From NCBI RefSeq assembly GCF_001659605.2, contig NC_035171.2, positions 32,629,315 through 32,693,314 on the forward strand: DNA of 64,000 nucleotides. Direction: 5' to 3'. Both the position numbers and the translations under genes were made by a program. This document shows, piece after piece, positions 49,014 through 62,619 of the stretch. The number at the start of each line of letters is the position of its first letter. Position 1 is the first letter of the stretch. The DNA is from Manihot esculenta. Lineage: Eukaryota > Streptophyta > Magnoliopsida > Malpighiales > Euphorbiaceae. Under the pieces are notes generated by a model, which did no database searches, had not been told where the DNA came from, and was given only the letters and a program-made list of their open reading frames with translations.

Positions 49014-52000
49014 ATGTTAAATTCAGGAAATAATTTAAGCCGCGGAAGTGCCACAATGTCATCAGATGTTCCACCATTGACCCAATGCTTGCCTTTGGAG
49101 CCAATTGCACTGGGAAATCAGAAATATACTCGTTCTGGAGAGGTTAGGAGAGTTTTGGGAGTCCCTCTTGGAAGCATATCAGAGGACCATCCCTTTGGAG
49201 TTTCTCATCCCAAGCCTCCACCTCCAGTGGCAACAGAAGAACTAAAACACTTCAAAGAAAGTGTACAAGATGCTTCTAGGATGGCCAGGTAATTTTTGTC
49301 ATGTTACAACAACCTTCCTCCTGCTGCATGTCATTACCATTGCTATTTCTGATTCTGACATGCTTCTCTTTAGGATTTACTTGCAGTAACCTGAAAATTT
49401 TATTTTGAATTCCAGTAGGGGATGGGATTCTTTTTCTTCCCAAGAGAAAGACCTAGCCTTGTTTTGTGAACAAAAAATGTATGGCTGTGCATCACATTTA
49501 GACTGTTCATCACAGGATAAGAAAGATTAGTTAGAAATTTATAGCCGATGTTGCATGAATAAATCATTCTAGTTCTTCTATACATGTTTCTATATGCTGA
49601 AATTTCTGCATTTCTAATTTAGAGAACCTTCATGAACGCCTGCAAAAATTCTTATTGTTGCTTTTGTGTGGATTTTCCTTGTTTTGCTTTTGATTCTGTA
49701 CCTAAATTTATAGTTGTAATATCTACTTTTGGTTGTAGGTCTCACAAAATTTCTGTCTTGTCGTATGTTGATGAATTGTGATGTATTTCTATCAGGGATA
49801 GAGCGAAAATGTTGCGTGATTCATTATTCAAATTGGACAAGTATAGGGAAACTTTAAGCTCAAAGAAGAGACAGAGGAGTGAACTTTCATTAAATGAAAG
49901 GTCAAATGGAGCAAAAATGGGGAGTCAGATTCATAGAAATCCACATGACATTATGGCTCAGAGATTGGAAGAGAGATCCAAGAATGTTGGGATGAATAAG
50001 CGTGTTCGTACGTCAGTGGCTGATGTGCGGGTCTGTACTTTAACTATTAATGATGATATCTTATGTATATTTATAATTTTGCTGCTTATATCTTGCAAAA
50101 GATAAACATTATATGCTAAGTGGAGTCCATTTCTATGTTTCATGGTTTCCTAATTTTCTTGAACAAGTATAGATTTATAAGGAACAGTCTTTCTTTTAAT
50201 TTTGTTATTCCCCACATTTATGTTAAGTAGGTGTAATATCTTTAATTATCGATGGGTTCTTATTATGATAAGTGATTACGTGTGTAATCCGCATGAGCAT
50301 TCAAAACTAGAACATTCTGTTTCTTGTGTCTTGTTGGCTCCAGACTAGAAAGTTGATTACAGAACCAAAAGTTAGGGTCAAATGTAGATACATCATGGAC
50401 TGACCCCCTGCACTCCTGCTTCAATTGAGTGTGAGGAGTATTTACGGTCTTTATGTTGCATTTCTTAGTGCAATTTTCTTTCCTTTTTCTTGTTTCCATT
50501 TTTTGAGGGGGAAGCAAGGGTTTTGAACCGGACTGCCTATACTGTGGTATGCTGCAGAGACTAGGCCACTGAATCTGTGGCTTGCTTTTATCTCTATTAA
50601 TCATACATATTTAATCTTCTTCAATTTTTTAACTGTTATTATTATTTTTTATCCTTTGATGTAACCAGTCAGATGGTAGGTCCAGCTCTGCCTCAAGGCA
50701 GCATTTGATCATGGAAAAGGGTGGAGATATACTCCAGGATGCTGGTGGGGTTATCCGTAGATTGCCTGCCGGAGGTGAAGGATGGGATACAAAAAATAAA
50801 AAGAAGCGTTCTGTTGGATTGGTGGGTAGTCGAGTTATAAATGGTGATCGAGATCTAAAACGAGCTATACATCCAAAAATTGGTGCTGACTCTAAGTTGC
50901 GATCGTGTGATGCTCAGGGTTTCAGGTCAGTAAATGTGATATGTATCTTATGATTCTGTACATTGGCAATTACTAACATGCCCAATTTAAGTATTTTGAC
51001 TACTACTAATTTATTCTGTTGAAGTTTTGGTTACAAAACCATGCTTGCATAATATATATATATTTTTAATGTATGAGCATATGAAACTGACATAAGCTGG
51101 CAATGCTGACAAGTTTGGTCAAGCTTGTTCATGCGATCAACTTTCTCCCAAAGGCTGGGCGTTGCTGTGCTTTCGTTTGCATGGTGAAAGTGTGATGCAA
51201 ATGCTTCACCACTTCTATGTTACCTATATATTATTTATTTGTGTTTTTATTTATTTATTTTTTTTTTTGGGGGGGGGGGGGGTGTAATTTTAAGCAGCAG
51301 AGAAGTGAGATATTAGCATGTTTGTTAAGTACTGGGAATGCTTGATGTCCCCTCGTCTTTGTCTTAATTAGTTTTAGAAAAACTTATTAATAATAGATTC
51401 TGAAACAAAGTTATTGACCTTTTGATTACTCAGAGAAAGTTTGTGTTCTACGGTTATGAATTATGTAGTCTGTTTTAGTTTATTCTTACTTAACTAGGCG
51501 GGAAAACCTTCTTCGTGCATCATTGCCTGTGTTTTACCTTTTTGTCATTGCCTGTGTTTTACCTTTTTGTCATTGCCATTGGTTCTTCCCTTTCATTTTG
51601 TTCAGTCTGATATCCAGCTGACTTGGTCATTGTTAATTGTTATGCTACTGATTGGATTTTGCTGTAGTTTCCCACAATTATGCCCAAAAAATGAGGCAAA
51701 AATTTTGTTATGTTAATGGAATTCTTGGGTATATCAGATCAAAATCTTCACCTGGTGTTGGTGGAATCAACAAGTTGGATAGTACTTTGGAGCCTAGTGG
51801 TTCAGACACCAGTACAGTACTCAGGAATGAAATGGACACTGGAACTCTTTCAAGAGATCGTTTGTCCCCTTTAGAGCAGAAAGTTGTGACAAAAGGAAGC
51901 AATAAGTATGTATTTTTATCTTAAAACTGTACTTTATCCTCTTTAGTAGAGATGCTGAGCCATGAGTTAACGAATAAGCTGTTTAGTTTTGATCTTCTTC

Positions 52001-53913
52001 ATCAGTGCAGTGTACTTTCTTTTGGATGGCTATAATTTTATTTTATTTTATTGTTTATTATTTATTTATTTTGTGCGTGTGTGTGCCGCTGTTTATCAGG
52101 CCAAATATTCATGAAGATAACTTAGGAAGCAGTCCTAGTACAATGATAAAACCAAAGGTTTCTAGGGGGCCACGTACCATGGTGTTAGACTCATCCCTCA
52201 GAGTTCAGTCCTCATCTACATCTCTTCAAGGTGCGGAACAGCCTACAAGTTCAAATAAAGTTGCAGTGCCTGGTGTGGTAAATAATCATAAGCGGCAAAT
52301 ATCTGCAGGTTCAGCTTCTATGGCTCAGTGGGTTGGTCAGAGGCCGCATAAAAACTCCCGCACAAGGAGGGCAAATATAGTTGCTCCTGTTTCAAACAAT
52401 GTTGAGACTCAGATACCGTCTCAAGGTTTTCAAGCTAATGATATGACTGCCAGAACTTCCCTTGGGGCCAATGGATCAATAGTTGCTAACAGTGCAGACA
52501 ATACTATCCCCAAATTTAAAAGGGAAATTGACAGTGTTCCATCTCCATTCGGGTTATCTGAAAGCGAAGAATCAGGTGCTGGGGAGAATAAAACAAAAGA
52601 TAAAGGAATAGATAGTGGTGAGGTTGCTCTGACTGCAACTCAGAAAGCTGGGCCTTTTCTTATGCCTGCTCGAAATAATAAATTACCTACTAGTGAGATT
52701 GGGGACGGTATAAGGCGACAAGGAAGGAGTGGAAGGGGTTCATTAACAAGGCCAGCTGTTCATACAGTGAGAGACAACTTAGAGAATCTACCAACAATGA
52801 AGCCACTTCAGAGTGTGAAACCCACTTCTGATAGGAATAAAAGGTTTTCACATTGATACTGCCCTTCTCTGATTGGACCATTAGTCCACTTTTCATGCAC
52901 ACTTCTTTTAGTTGTGTTCCAAATATTGAACCATGTTTATTTTCCTTGAAATCAGCAAAACAGGTCGTCCACCTTCAAAAAAGTTGAAAGAGCGAAAGTC
53001 TTTAGCTCGTGTTGGGCCATTGGTTAATAGTGGATCTGTAGATTTCACAGGTAATATTAATTGATCTATTCAATTGTAACATCAATTTGGAGTCTGCAGT
53101 TTTAATTTTATGATATTATATAAACCCTCTCAGAAATTTTGTTTCTGGGATGAGCATTGTAAATCTGATCGTTGCAAGATTATACAGTATCAAAAACTCT
53201 TCCTGTTGGAAAAACTTTGTCTTGTTGGCCTGAGATTACTATTTTTATTGTATTTTCAGATGTGTGGAGGCCTTCCAAATATTTGAGGGGTAGTTTCTTG
53301 TAAAAAAATATATTATTTGGCTGTCAACTCTATAGTATCATCCTTTTGAATTTTTATTTTTTAAAATGCAGATTTGTTTTGTAGTTCTACATGTATGTGA
53401 TGCATTTTTGTCAGCTGACTTAAGTATGTACTTGTACAGATTATTGATTTACTATTAATAGCTAGAATTCCTAATATACATAGGCATGTTTTTACAGGAG
53501 AATCTGATGATGATCATGAAGAGCTATTTTTGGCTGCCAATTCTGCTCGGAATTCAAGCAGTATGCTTCCTGACCTTTTTTAACCTTCTCTTGATAAGCC
53601 ACTTTATCTATTTCATAATTCAATACATGCTTGCTTTTTGTAGACCGTGCATGTTGTGGTCCATTTTGGAAGAAAATGGAATCTGTTTTTTCTTCTCTCA
53701 GCTCAGTGGATATGTCCTACTTAAAACAACAGGTACTAAGTTGGCTAAGCAGTAGATTTAAGGTTTTATGGACTTTTATGGGTCATGGACTTACCATTTC
53801 TTCCCTTTCTACTTCTTTGCTGTTAAATCAGCTAAGTTTTGCAGAGGAGCTTGATGAAAGTTTGTCTCAGATGCTTGGTGGTGGTTATAATCTTTTGGTA
53901 ATGGATTACTATA

Positions 53914-53956
<43 letters not shown>

Positions 53957-56900
53957 ACTTAAGAAGTCCCCTAAGCCTTTTACCTCCTTGTTATGGGGTA
54001 AAATATCTTGACTTTATTGAAAATCAGTTTTCAATACATGGGAACTCAAATGATATTTAACCTTTTGAAGGTACATAGATTAATTCTGAAGTTTATTGTC
54101 TTAGGGAGTTCTTGTGCATAAAGAAATATCTGATTATTCCGGGGAAAGACAAGGCAATGACTCAAACCAAGAATCATTCAGGAATGCTTCATTATGTGGA
54201 AAGATTGACATAGGAAAATTGGAGAAGGGTGCTCCATTATACCAGAGAGTTCTTTCTGCTTTGATAGAAGAAGAAGAAAGTGAAGAATTTTACTTCCATG
54301 GTGAAGGGAAGAATATGCCACTTCACTATGCCAGTGATGATTCTCATTGTGGTTCTTGTAATCTGATTGACATTGAACCCAAAGATAGGGACAGGGTGGA
54401 ATCTGAAGTTGAGTCAAAAGTGAACTTTCAGACCCAGAAGAATTCTTTCTTGGAAAGATTTTCATATGATAAGAGTGTTGCATCTAACACAATAAGGAAC
54501 CCAAGCATGCCAAATTCTTTGCATAGCAATGAACAGTGGCCAGGAGATGATGATTTTTCACAATTGGAAAGTGGGCATACCAGTGAAATAAGTTCAAATG
54601 ATGTGGGCCAACGGCAGACAAAAGAATTAAATATGAGTGGCTTCTCTTCTTCTGATCTCAAGTATCAGCTGATGTGCCTTGATGATAGGGTTATGCTGGA
54701 GCTACAGAGCATTGGAATTTGTCCAGAGACATTGGTATGCTTCTATTTCGCACATCACTTACTTTATCAAGTCACATTAATAGTTCGTTCTATCTGTCCT
54801 TTAGTTTATTCTGTCCTTAGTTCTATTATATTTTTGGCCTTGCAGCCTGATCTGGCCGAGGGAGAGGAAGTGATTAACCAAGATATAATAGGACTTAAGG
54901 AAGGACTGTACGAACAGGTTGTCTGCCAGAACTTTTTCCTTGAACTATTGAACATGTGCATTTTCTCTGAAATTCTTTGTGTAAATATTTTGTTCTTTTA
55001 TGTCACTTTTATTCCCCCCCCCCCCCCCCCTCTCTTCTTTCCACATTAAATTCCTTTGATGTTTGGCAACATCTTTTATGACCATTTAACTGACAGATTG
55101 GAAGAAAGAAAAGGAAATTAGGGAAAATTGGTAAGGCTATTCAGAAAGGGAAAGAGGTGGAAAAAAGGTTAGTTTCATTGCTATTGGGATTTGTTCTGAT
55201 GTGAAATTAATGAAATAGTATTTGGACTCAAATAAAACGGTTTTATTTGCAGGGACATTGAGCAGGTTGCTATGGACCAACTTATTGAGATGGCTTATAG
55301 AAAACGACTGGTACTTGTTTTCTTCACTCATTAGTTATTGTTTCTTTGAGTCAACTCCTAAGCAATTAAATTCCACAGTTCTCTGTGAATTTACAGCATG
55401 TACAGTTCAATTTTGTTCTTGATCACATTAGAAAACATCCAGTCTGATGGAAAATCAATATTTTTGTCAATAAAAACGGACATCTGCATTATAAAACAAT
55501 TTCTTATGCATGTACACTAGCAAATGACTCGCATTAGGGTATAGTTGTGCAGGTTAGGTGTTTCTTTAAATTTAATGTGCAACCTTTTTATGTCTCTTTC
55601 TCGCCCATCTTGTGCATCTCCTATTTACTTGGCTGAATGGTTTTTGTGCTTATAATTCTTTTCGGTTTCTAAAAACACTATTGGTCTTAAAAAAAAAATA
55701 AAGATTTTTGGTAAAATAATAGGTTAATGAGCATGCGTACCTATGCACCTGCTAACCTCCTGCCAACTTATTTTCATGTTAGAATTAGATGCACCAATTA
55801 TTAGGAGACTGAAGTATGAGGATCAAAGCTCTGCATGTAAATTAGTTTTACAAAACATGGTTTACCATGAACCTCAGATTCCTAAAATGGAAAAAAATGA
55901 GTTGTCCGTCTGTACATCTGTCATTTATAGCTTCAATGCAATGATTTTTATTGCATTTTCACTTATATAGTGCATCTCATCCCACATCCCATTAAAAAGG
56001 AGGGTTTTCTCATCTGGATGGCATAGATTACTAAATACTCGATTTATTTCAGATGTTAGAAAAGAACAGAAAAGAAAAGAAAAGTTGCTACTTGCTTAAA
56101 GGTGTAAAAAATATGAATTTGCATTTTTTTTCAAAAAGCAATCAATGTAAAGCACACACCTCATGGAAAGAGAGGTCTAAAATAGTTACAGAATGTAGAA
56201 ATGACCAGAACTCAAATGATTGAATTATTTCATTACTATAGGCATTGGTGGTTCAAAAAGGTGTAGAACATGGGTCGTATGCATGCATACGTGTTTGCAT
56301 TTCGAGGGAGGTTGATTAATTTAAATCTCATACCTGAAAGGAAAGAGAAAAAGGGGGTCTGAAATAGTTAAAGAATTTATGAAGGATCATAATTCAAATG
56401 ATTGTATTATTTATATCCTTGCCATTGACATTGCTGGTTCAGAAGGTGCAAGTAGTTAGGTTTTTTTATCATTAATTATACACCATATAATTTTTCTATT
56501 ATGTCAAATTATACAGGCTTGCCGTGGGAATAATTCCTCAAAGAGTGCAGTCCGCAAAGTTTCAAGACAAGTTGCACTGGCTTTTATTAAGCGCACTCTA
56601 GCTAGATGTAGAAAATTTGAAGACACGGGCAGCAGTTGCTTTAGTGAGCCTGCATTACAGGAGGTCATTTTTGCTACGCCTCCAAGCAACAATGATGCCA
56701 AGTCTGTTGATTGTGTTGGTTCAGGAACCGCAAGTAACACGTGTAATGAAGTTTCTAACCATCATGCTGAAGCCAGAGGCTCAGGTATATCAAAGTTAAT
56801 ATTTGCATTCTTTTTGTGATGCTAATTACTAATTACTAATTTTGATTTATAATACATGCCCAATCTAGATAGTCTCAGCTCAAGGAGTGCTATTCCTATA

Positions 56901-57592
56901 AACAATTAGATTTTTTTAGTATAAAAAAGTTGCTGTATTTTGGCTACAAGGGAAAAAAAAAGAGAGCACATTTATGTGTGCTAACAACCAACAACATAGG
57001 ATGATTGATTGGTTTGCCATTTGTTGCTACAGGTGCTGTTTCTAGTGCTTTGGAGAGAGATGATTCACATGGTGATTACTTTGATAGAGGTAAGAAGAGG
57101 GAAGTGCTTATTGATGATGTTATCGGCAGTGCTTCCTCAAGAGTTACATCGACTCTTGATAGCGGTGGGCTTGGTGGAGTAAAGGGTAGGAGAAGCGACA
57201 GAGATAGGGATCAAAACAAAGATGCCTTCAAAAGTGAACGCAAAACGAAATCAAAGCCCAAGCAAAAGATTAATCATTTTTCAACATCTGGAAATGGACC
57301 TCGTGGATCTGCTGGTCATTCAGCGGCTAATGCTAGCAATAAAACAGACAGGGAAATTTCTCTCGGTAACGTCCCTCGGGATGCTTCTAAAGAAGCAGAT
57401 GAAGGTGTCGATTTGGGGAACTTGCAGCTGAACGAATTAGATACAATTGGACTAGATGTACCAAATGAACTTGGGGGGCCACCGGATCTATATTCATGGT
57501 TGAATTTTGATGATGATGGCTTACAAGACCATGATTCCATAGGTCTTGCAATACCAATGGATGACCTTACAGAGTTGAATATGATTATGTAG
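49014..57592 (+). CDS. Large conserved plant protein of unknown function (At5g22450-like), 15 coding exons
   Basis: Exons 49014-49288, 49796-50030, 50669-50925, 51738-51905, 52100-52843, 52956-53050, 53498-53560, 53644-53732, 53832-53897, 54105-54734, 54846-54917, 55097-55167, 55253-55310, 56517-56784, 57033-57592. They close in phase to 1216 aa. The protein is hydrophilic, rich in Ser, Lys and Arg, with no membrane segment or enzyme motif. Visible features: an N-terminal conserved block (RSGEVRRVLGVPLGS), a charged region (LFKLDKYRETLSSKKRQRSE), an AT-hook-like TGRPPSKKLKERKS from residue 560, a short aromatic block (FWKKMESVFSSLSSVDMSYL), an acidic middle, a basic RKKRKLGKIGKAIQKGKEVE from about 901, a probable helical region after it, and an acidic C-terminus (NELGGPPDLYSWLNFDDDGL). 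This composition suggests a nuclear scaffold or transcription-related protein; that is inference. From memory it matches Arabidopsis At5g22450, next to the hydrolase and PARP3 loci, and the paralogue group of At4g29790 and At2g19390. No function is established to my knowledge. Confidence 0.88.
51258..51282. repeat. Poly-T/poly-G junction in an intron
   Basis: A T run directly joined to a run of about 14 G, inside the third coding intron of the large gene. The G run may be prone to sequencing error. Confidence 0.85.
51521..51570 (+). repeat. 25-base perfect tandem duplication in an intron
   Basis: Two adjacent identical copies of a unit beginning CATTGCCTGTGTTTTACC, within the intron before exon 51738. 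They are outside all splice signals. Confidence 0.9.
53917..53951. repeat. (TC)n microsatellite in an intron
   Basis: A perfect TC run in the intron between exons 53832-53897 and 54105-54734. It lies 20 bases after the donor and is likely variable. Confidence 0.9.
55014..55030. repeat. Poly-C tract in an intron
   Basis: A run of 17 C, in the intron between exons 54846-54917 and 55097-55167. A possible sequencing-length error site with no effect on coding. Confidence 0.85.
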
Positions 57593-58714
57593 GGAAATTT
57601 GCAATTGTTCTTTCAGGTTAATTCAAGAATCATTGAGAGCTAGAGCTAGTCTACCCCAAAGGCAAGGAAACCAAAGGTTGTAACTGTAGTTGATTTTTCT
57701 GTATATAATTTGTAGGTAATTGAATGGTACTTTTGCTTAATTGTACAAATTGAATAACAATGTTTCCTCTCATTAAAGTGGCATGCTCAAGAACCATAGT
57801 TGGTCGTATTATGTTTCTAATAGAGATTCTTAAATGATTTCAGGAAGGCTTAATTAACAAATGAATGTTCCTTGTGATTTAAACCTTTAAAAAAAACATT
57901 ATTAGTAGATTCAAGCACTGAAGGTTTTGTGCCAAAACAAACAAGGGTTAAGGGAGGATTTTATTTTATTTTTTTGTTTGAAAAGGAAAAAAAATGATGA
58001 GTTTTTCTTTAGTTATTTGCTCTCTAAATTATAGAAAAATTATGGGATTATGTGCGAGATTTTATTTTTTATTTTTATTTAATAAAAAATATAATCAATA
58101 AAATGAAGGGAATATGATCATTTTAATGATTTTCTTCCTTTTACTTATTTAAACACAAAAGAGAGAAAAAAAAAAGAAAAAAAAAAAGAAATAAATGCAT
58201 TCTCTTAGTTATTTTGGTTTCCATCCCATAAAATTATCCAAACCAAACGCAGTGTCTATTGCTTGGGGTGAAGAGCCACTTGATGAACCAACGTGGTTGG
58301 GTTCATCTACCTTCCTCATGATTAATACTAAAATCTACTTGTGCTAACATACTCGTAGACTTGTTACATTTAAAACAGTATACTAAAAAAAAATTAATAA
58401 TAATAACGAGTACCAACTATATTAATCTTCACGATCTCATCTGTTGCTTACTATTTAATTGTATAAATGTTTTTATTAGAGGTTTGACAATGATGATTTG
58501 GTTATGGTATATGATAAAAATTGAGGTGTTGTGCTAAGCAGCAGCATTTGTTATTTAATAATAAAAAACCTAATCTACAAAAAGAGATGCATTAGCCTAG
58601 CTATATAAATAATACTCTCATTAAATTATAAATGATAATGACCCTTTTAAAATAAAAATTTTCCATCCTTTTATAAAATTTTTGTGTAGTTAATCAAACA
58701 GCGACTAAATAACT
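57593..58714. other. 3' flank of the large gene and intergenic DNA
   Basis: Contains the probable 3' UTR of the large gene to about 57780, then AT-rich DNA with no coding content. No RNA gene recognised. Confidence 0.5.
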
Positions 58715-58906
58715 TAATTTTTTTTTTTAAAGTTTAAATTCTGATCAGAATTAAAGAAATATGGAGTATTTGTTGAAAAAATAGGATAAAATGATGCAAC
58801 TTAAGTCGTGTAATTTTTTTTTTTAAATTTAAATTCTGATCGGAATTAAAGAAATATGGAGTATTTGTTGAAAAAATAGAATAAAATGATGAAACTTAAG
58901 TCGTGT
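58715..58906 (-). repeat. 96-base tandem duplication at the copia LTR edge
   Basis: Units 58715-58810 and 58811-58906 are near-identical. Both contain flanking DNA (AATTCTGATC...TATGGAGTATT) plus the first 40 or so bases of the LTR (TGTTGAAAAAATAG). The duplication must therefore have happened after insertion. It leaves a false second LTR end at 58771. Confidence 0.8.
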
Positions 58907-59319
58907 TGAACACTGTACTTAAGGATTCATTTTGTAATCCCCATAATTAAATAAGTGCTTCTGTAATTTAATTTCTAAGATCAGGACAACAAGAATTTAT
59001 CTTTAATTTATAATCCAGCAGAAAACACAGAAGAAAGAAATAATAAACTAGGAAAAATTGGGAGAAAATATCTTTATAGAGATGGAGGCTATTTATAGTG
59101 GAAAAACCGATTGTTATATATGGTTATAAAAATCTTGAGATAATACAATAAAACATAACGATCAGATTTAATATTATATTTAAATCTCATAAATAAAATA
59201 TTTAATGACCATAAAATCTTCAACAATCATAAAATCTTTAATTATCATAAAATCTTTAATTAACATAAAATTTTCAACGACCATAAAATCTTTTTGAAAT
59301 CTAAACTAATTTTACAACA
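58866..59319 (-). repeat. 3' LTR of the copia element
   Basis: Starts TGTTG and ends ACAACA in window orientation. It shares long blocks with the right LTR, such as GAGATGGAGGCTATTTATA and GAAATCTAAACTAATTTTAC, with many point differences. Confidence 0.9.
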
Positions 59320-62300
59320 ATCTCCCACAGATTTTAAAAAATTTTTCATTGTTGGATTTAGAAATTTAGTGTATATGTTTCGAATCTGGTGTTTTTTAGA
59401 TTATGAACCAGATCTAGATTAATAAGATTTAACATACAGAAGAATTGGTGAAACTTTTGTTTCTATGAACCAAAAACTCTTTTTTGTATGCTAATATCCC
59501 ATCAATCTCATAACACTCCACAGATCTTATTGTCAACGCTGTTTTGCGCTAATAGGCCATGCGCGCGCCTGGTAGTTCATAAGTGCTATAGAGATTATGC
59601 CACAATCTCATAGAAGTGGCCTCCACTCTACACTTATATAGGTGATATCATCAAGTGTATACTGCAATTTATACACCACTCATAAGGAATATGAATATCA
59701 TTAAGAGCTTCCATCTCATCCTCTCATTAATGCAGTATAGCACTTCTCACACCATAGAAAGGGACAACAATAAATAGTGCTATCAGAACTAATAAGTGAC
59801 TTGTTATTACTCATATGAACCTTTTTCATGGAATCTCCAATCACAAAGGTTGGATTACCATCACTGTTAATTTCAAATTGGCTCAAGTCCCATTCCTCTC
59901 GATGTTTCATCTATTAGTTTTCTCTCTAAAGGTTTAGTCAGAGAATCGGCCAAATTCACTTTTGACTTCACATAATCAATGGAAATAGTTTCATCTTTCA
60001 GCAGCTGCTTAATAACATTATGTCTCAGATAAGTATGTCTATTCTTACCATTGAAAGTTTTATCCTTTGCAATGGCTATTGCCGGTTAGCAATCACAACG
60101 CATTGATACAGATAGTGTTGGTAACAAATTCATTAAATGCAGCAGACTCCCAATGATCTGTGCATATTCAGATTGAGCAACAAAGTCACCTCTATTTTTC
60201 TTTAATTGACAGTTAGGATCATAAGGGATACTCACTTGTTTGACATTGAAATGTCCAAACTTCCTTAGAAGCTTCTCAATATAATGCTCTTGTGATAGCA
60301 TTAGACTATCATTCTTCCTTATGATTCTAACTCCCAAAATCACGTTTGTTTCTCCCATATCTTTCATATCAAATTTAGAGGCAATGAAAGTTTTTTATTT
60401 ACAAACTATATCGTAACTTGTACAAAAAATAAGTATATCATCTACATATAAACAAATAATCATAGATTCATCATTTATATATTTTGTATATACACACTTA
60501 TCAATCATTTATATGTTTTGTATATACACACATATCAACTTCAATAAAGGTAAAACCATCATTTAACAAAATTTGATCAAATTTCTCATGTTATTGTTTG
60601 GGGGCTTATTTTAAGCCATATAATGATCTGAGAAGTTTGCATACTTTATTTTCTTGATCAGAAACAATACAACCATCATGTTATACCATATAAATTTCTT
60701 CTTTCAAGTCTCCATTTAAAAACTGTTTTAACATCCATTTGATGAATAACAAGTTTATGTATAGAAGTTAAAGCAATTAATACTCTAATAGAAGGAATTA
60801 TGTCTCAGGAAGCTAAAGCAAGTTTATGTATAAAAGCTAAAGCAAACTTATAAGCTTGAGTTTATAAGTTTCAGCATAGCTCATAAACATGCAATCAGAA
60901 GTTTTTGAACCTATTTTTCATTTCTTAGGATCAGAAATAATTACTTTAGCAAGACACCCCACACTTTTAAATATTTTAAATTAAATGTATAACCTTTCTA
61001 AAGTTCATAGGGTATTTTATCAGTTTTCTTATAGGATATCCTATTTTGTAGATAATAAGCAGATAATAAAATTTCACCCAAAGGTTATTAAGTGAGGAGA
61101 AACTTATTAATAAAGCATTCATCATTTCTTTTAATATTCTATTTTTTTCTTTCTGCTACTCCATTGAATTCATGTGAATAAGGAGGAGTAAATTCATGAA
61201 TAATTCCTTCTTTTTCACAAAAGTCATTAAATGAGATATATTTTCCACTTCTATCTGATCTAATTCTTTTCATTTTTCTATTTAATTATTTTTCTAATTC
61301 AGCTTTATATAATTGAAACATATCAAATGCTTCATCTTTGTTTCTAAGTAAATATATTTTAGTATATCTAGAATAGTCACCACTAAAAATTACATAATTT
61401 TTTTTTACCACCTCTAGTCATAGTTTGTTTTAAATCCCCTAAGTCTGTGCGTATTAAACTAAGCAATTCAAATTCCCTATGTGTAGTTGAACATGATTTT
61501 TTTGATTGACTTAGATTCTACACAAATCTCACATTTATTTAAACATGTATTACCAGTACTAGATATTATACCAAGATATTACATTTTTTAATATAAGAAG
61601 CACTAATATGTCCTAATCTAGCATGCCATAAATCAAAAGAATCAGGCAAGAAAGCACAAGAAGATGCATATCCATTTGTTATTGCAAAAATATTGAGAAC
61701 AAATAGTCCCTGATTACAATAACCTTTTCCAATAAAAATTTCATTTTTTGTCAGTATAATTTTGTCTGACTCAAAAGACACCTTAATTCCGGTCTTTCCC
61801 AATAGAGCTACATAAATTAAATTAGCTATCATATTAGGTACATGAAGTATCTCATTAAGTGCCAAGGTCTTGTCAGATGTGAGTTTGAGAAGAAATTTTC
61901 ATTTACCAAGAACACTTGCAGTCCTTAAATCACCCAAATACACATGTTCTTCTCCTTCCCCCACTGTAGAGTAGGAGGTAAACGCATTTCTATATTTTTG
62001 TTTGTACAGATATACTTAGTAGCACCAAAATCTACTACCCATTCTTACACATTAGCTACAAGAAAAGTTTGAGAAATGACCGCAGCAATAATGTCATTTC
62101 CTTCAACTAAATTCACTTTTAGTTTAGGAGAATTGTCATTTATCACTCTTTTCCTGTACTGGGGTGCATCATGACCCGACTTACCACATACAAGACAATA
62201 TCTTTTCTTTTTAAAGATGAATTATTAAACTTAGGTTTGTAATCAGATTTCTTATTTTCGTACCTGTTATTTGATTTGTGCACTTTTTTTGTACAAGATT

Positions 62301-62619
62301 TGCTCTTGTAGCCAACATCTTCAGCAATATATTTCAGGTTCATTGAATCTCATATCTCATTGAATCCCATTTTTCATTGGCTTCCTTGTAGAAACAGTAA
62401 TTATAAAAGAGATCGTTAGAAAGAGTACTGATAATTGTATGCCTACATACCTTATTAGAATAGGTTCAGATTTGATGCAACTTTGGATCAATAGCAGGTA
62501 CAGATCTTGATTCATTTGCGGAAGTAGAGACGGTGATAATGTCATTGGAAGCGGGTAGTGCAGAAGCGAAAACAGTGATAACATTTGGTTCTATTTGTGT
62601 AAAGCTAAATCCTTAATAT

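Noticed and set aside
58200..58320. Possible small RNA hairpin in the 3' flank of the large gene
   Set aside because: Looked for a microRNA-type stem and found only short AT-rich pairing.
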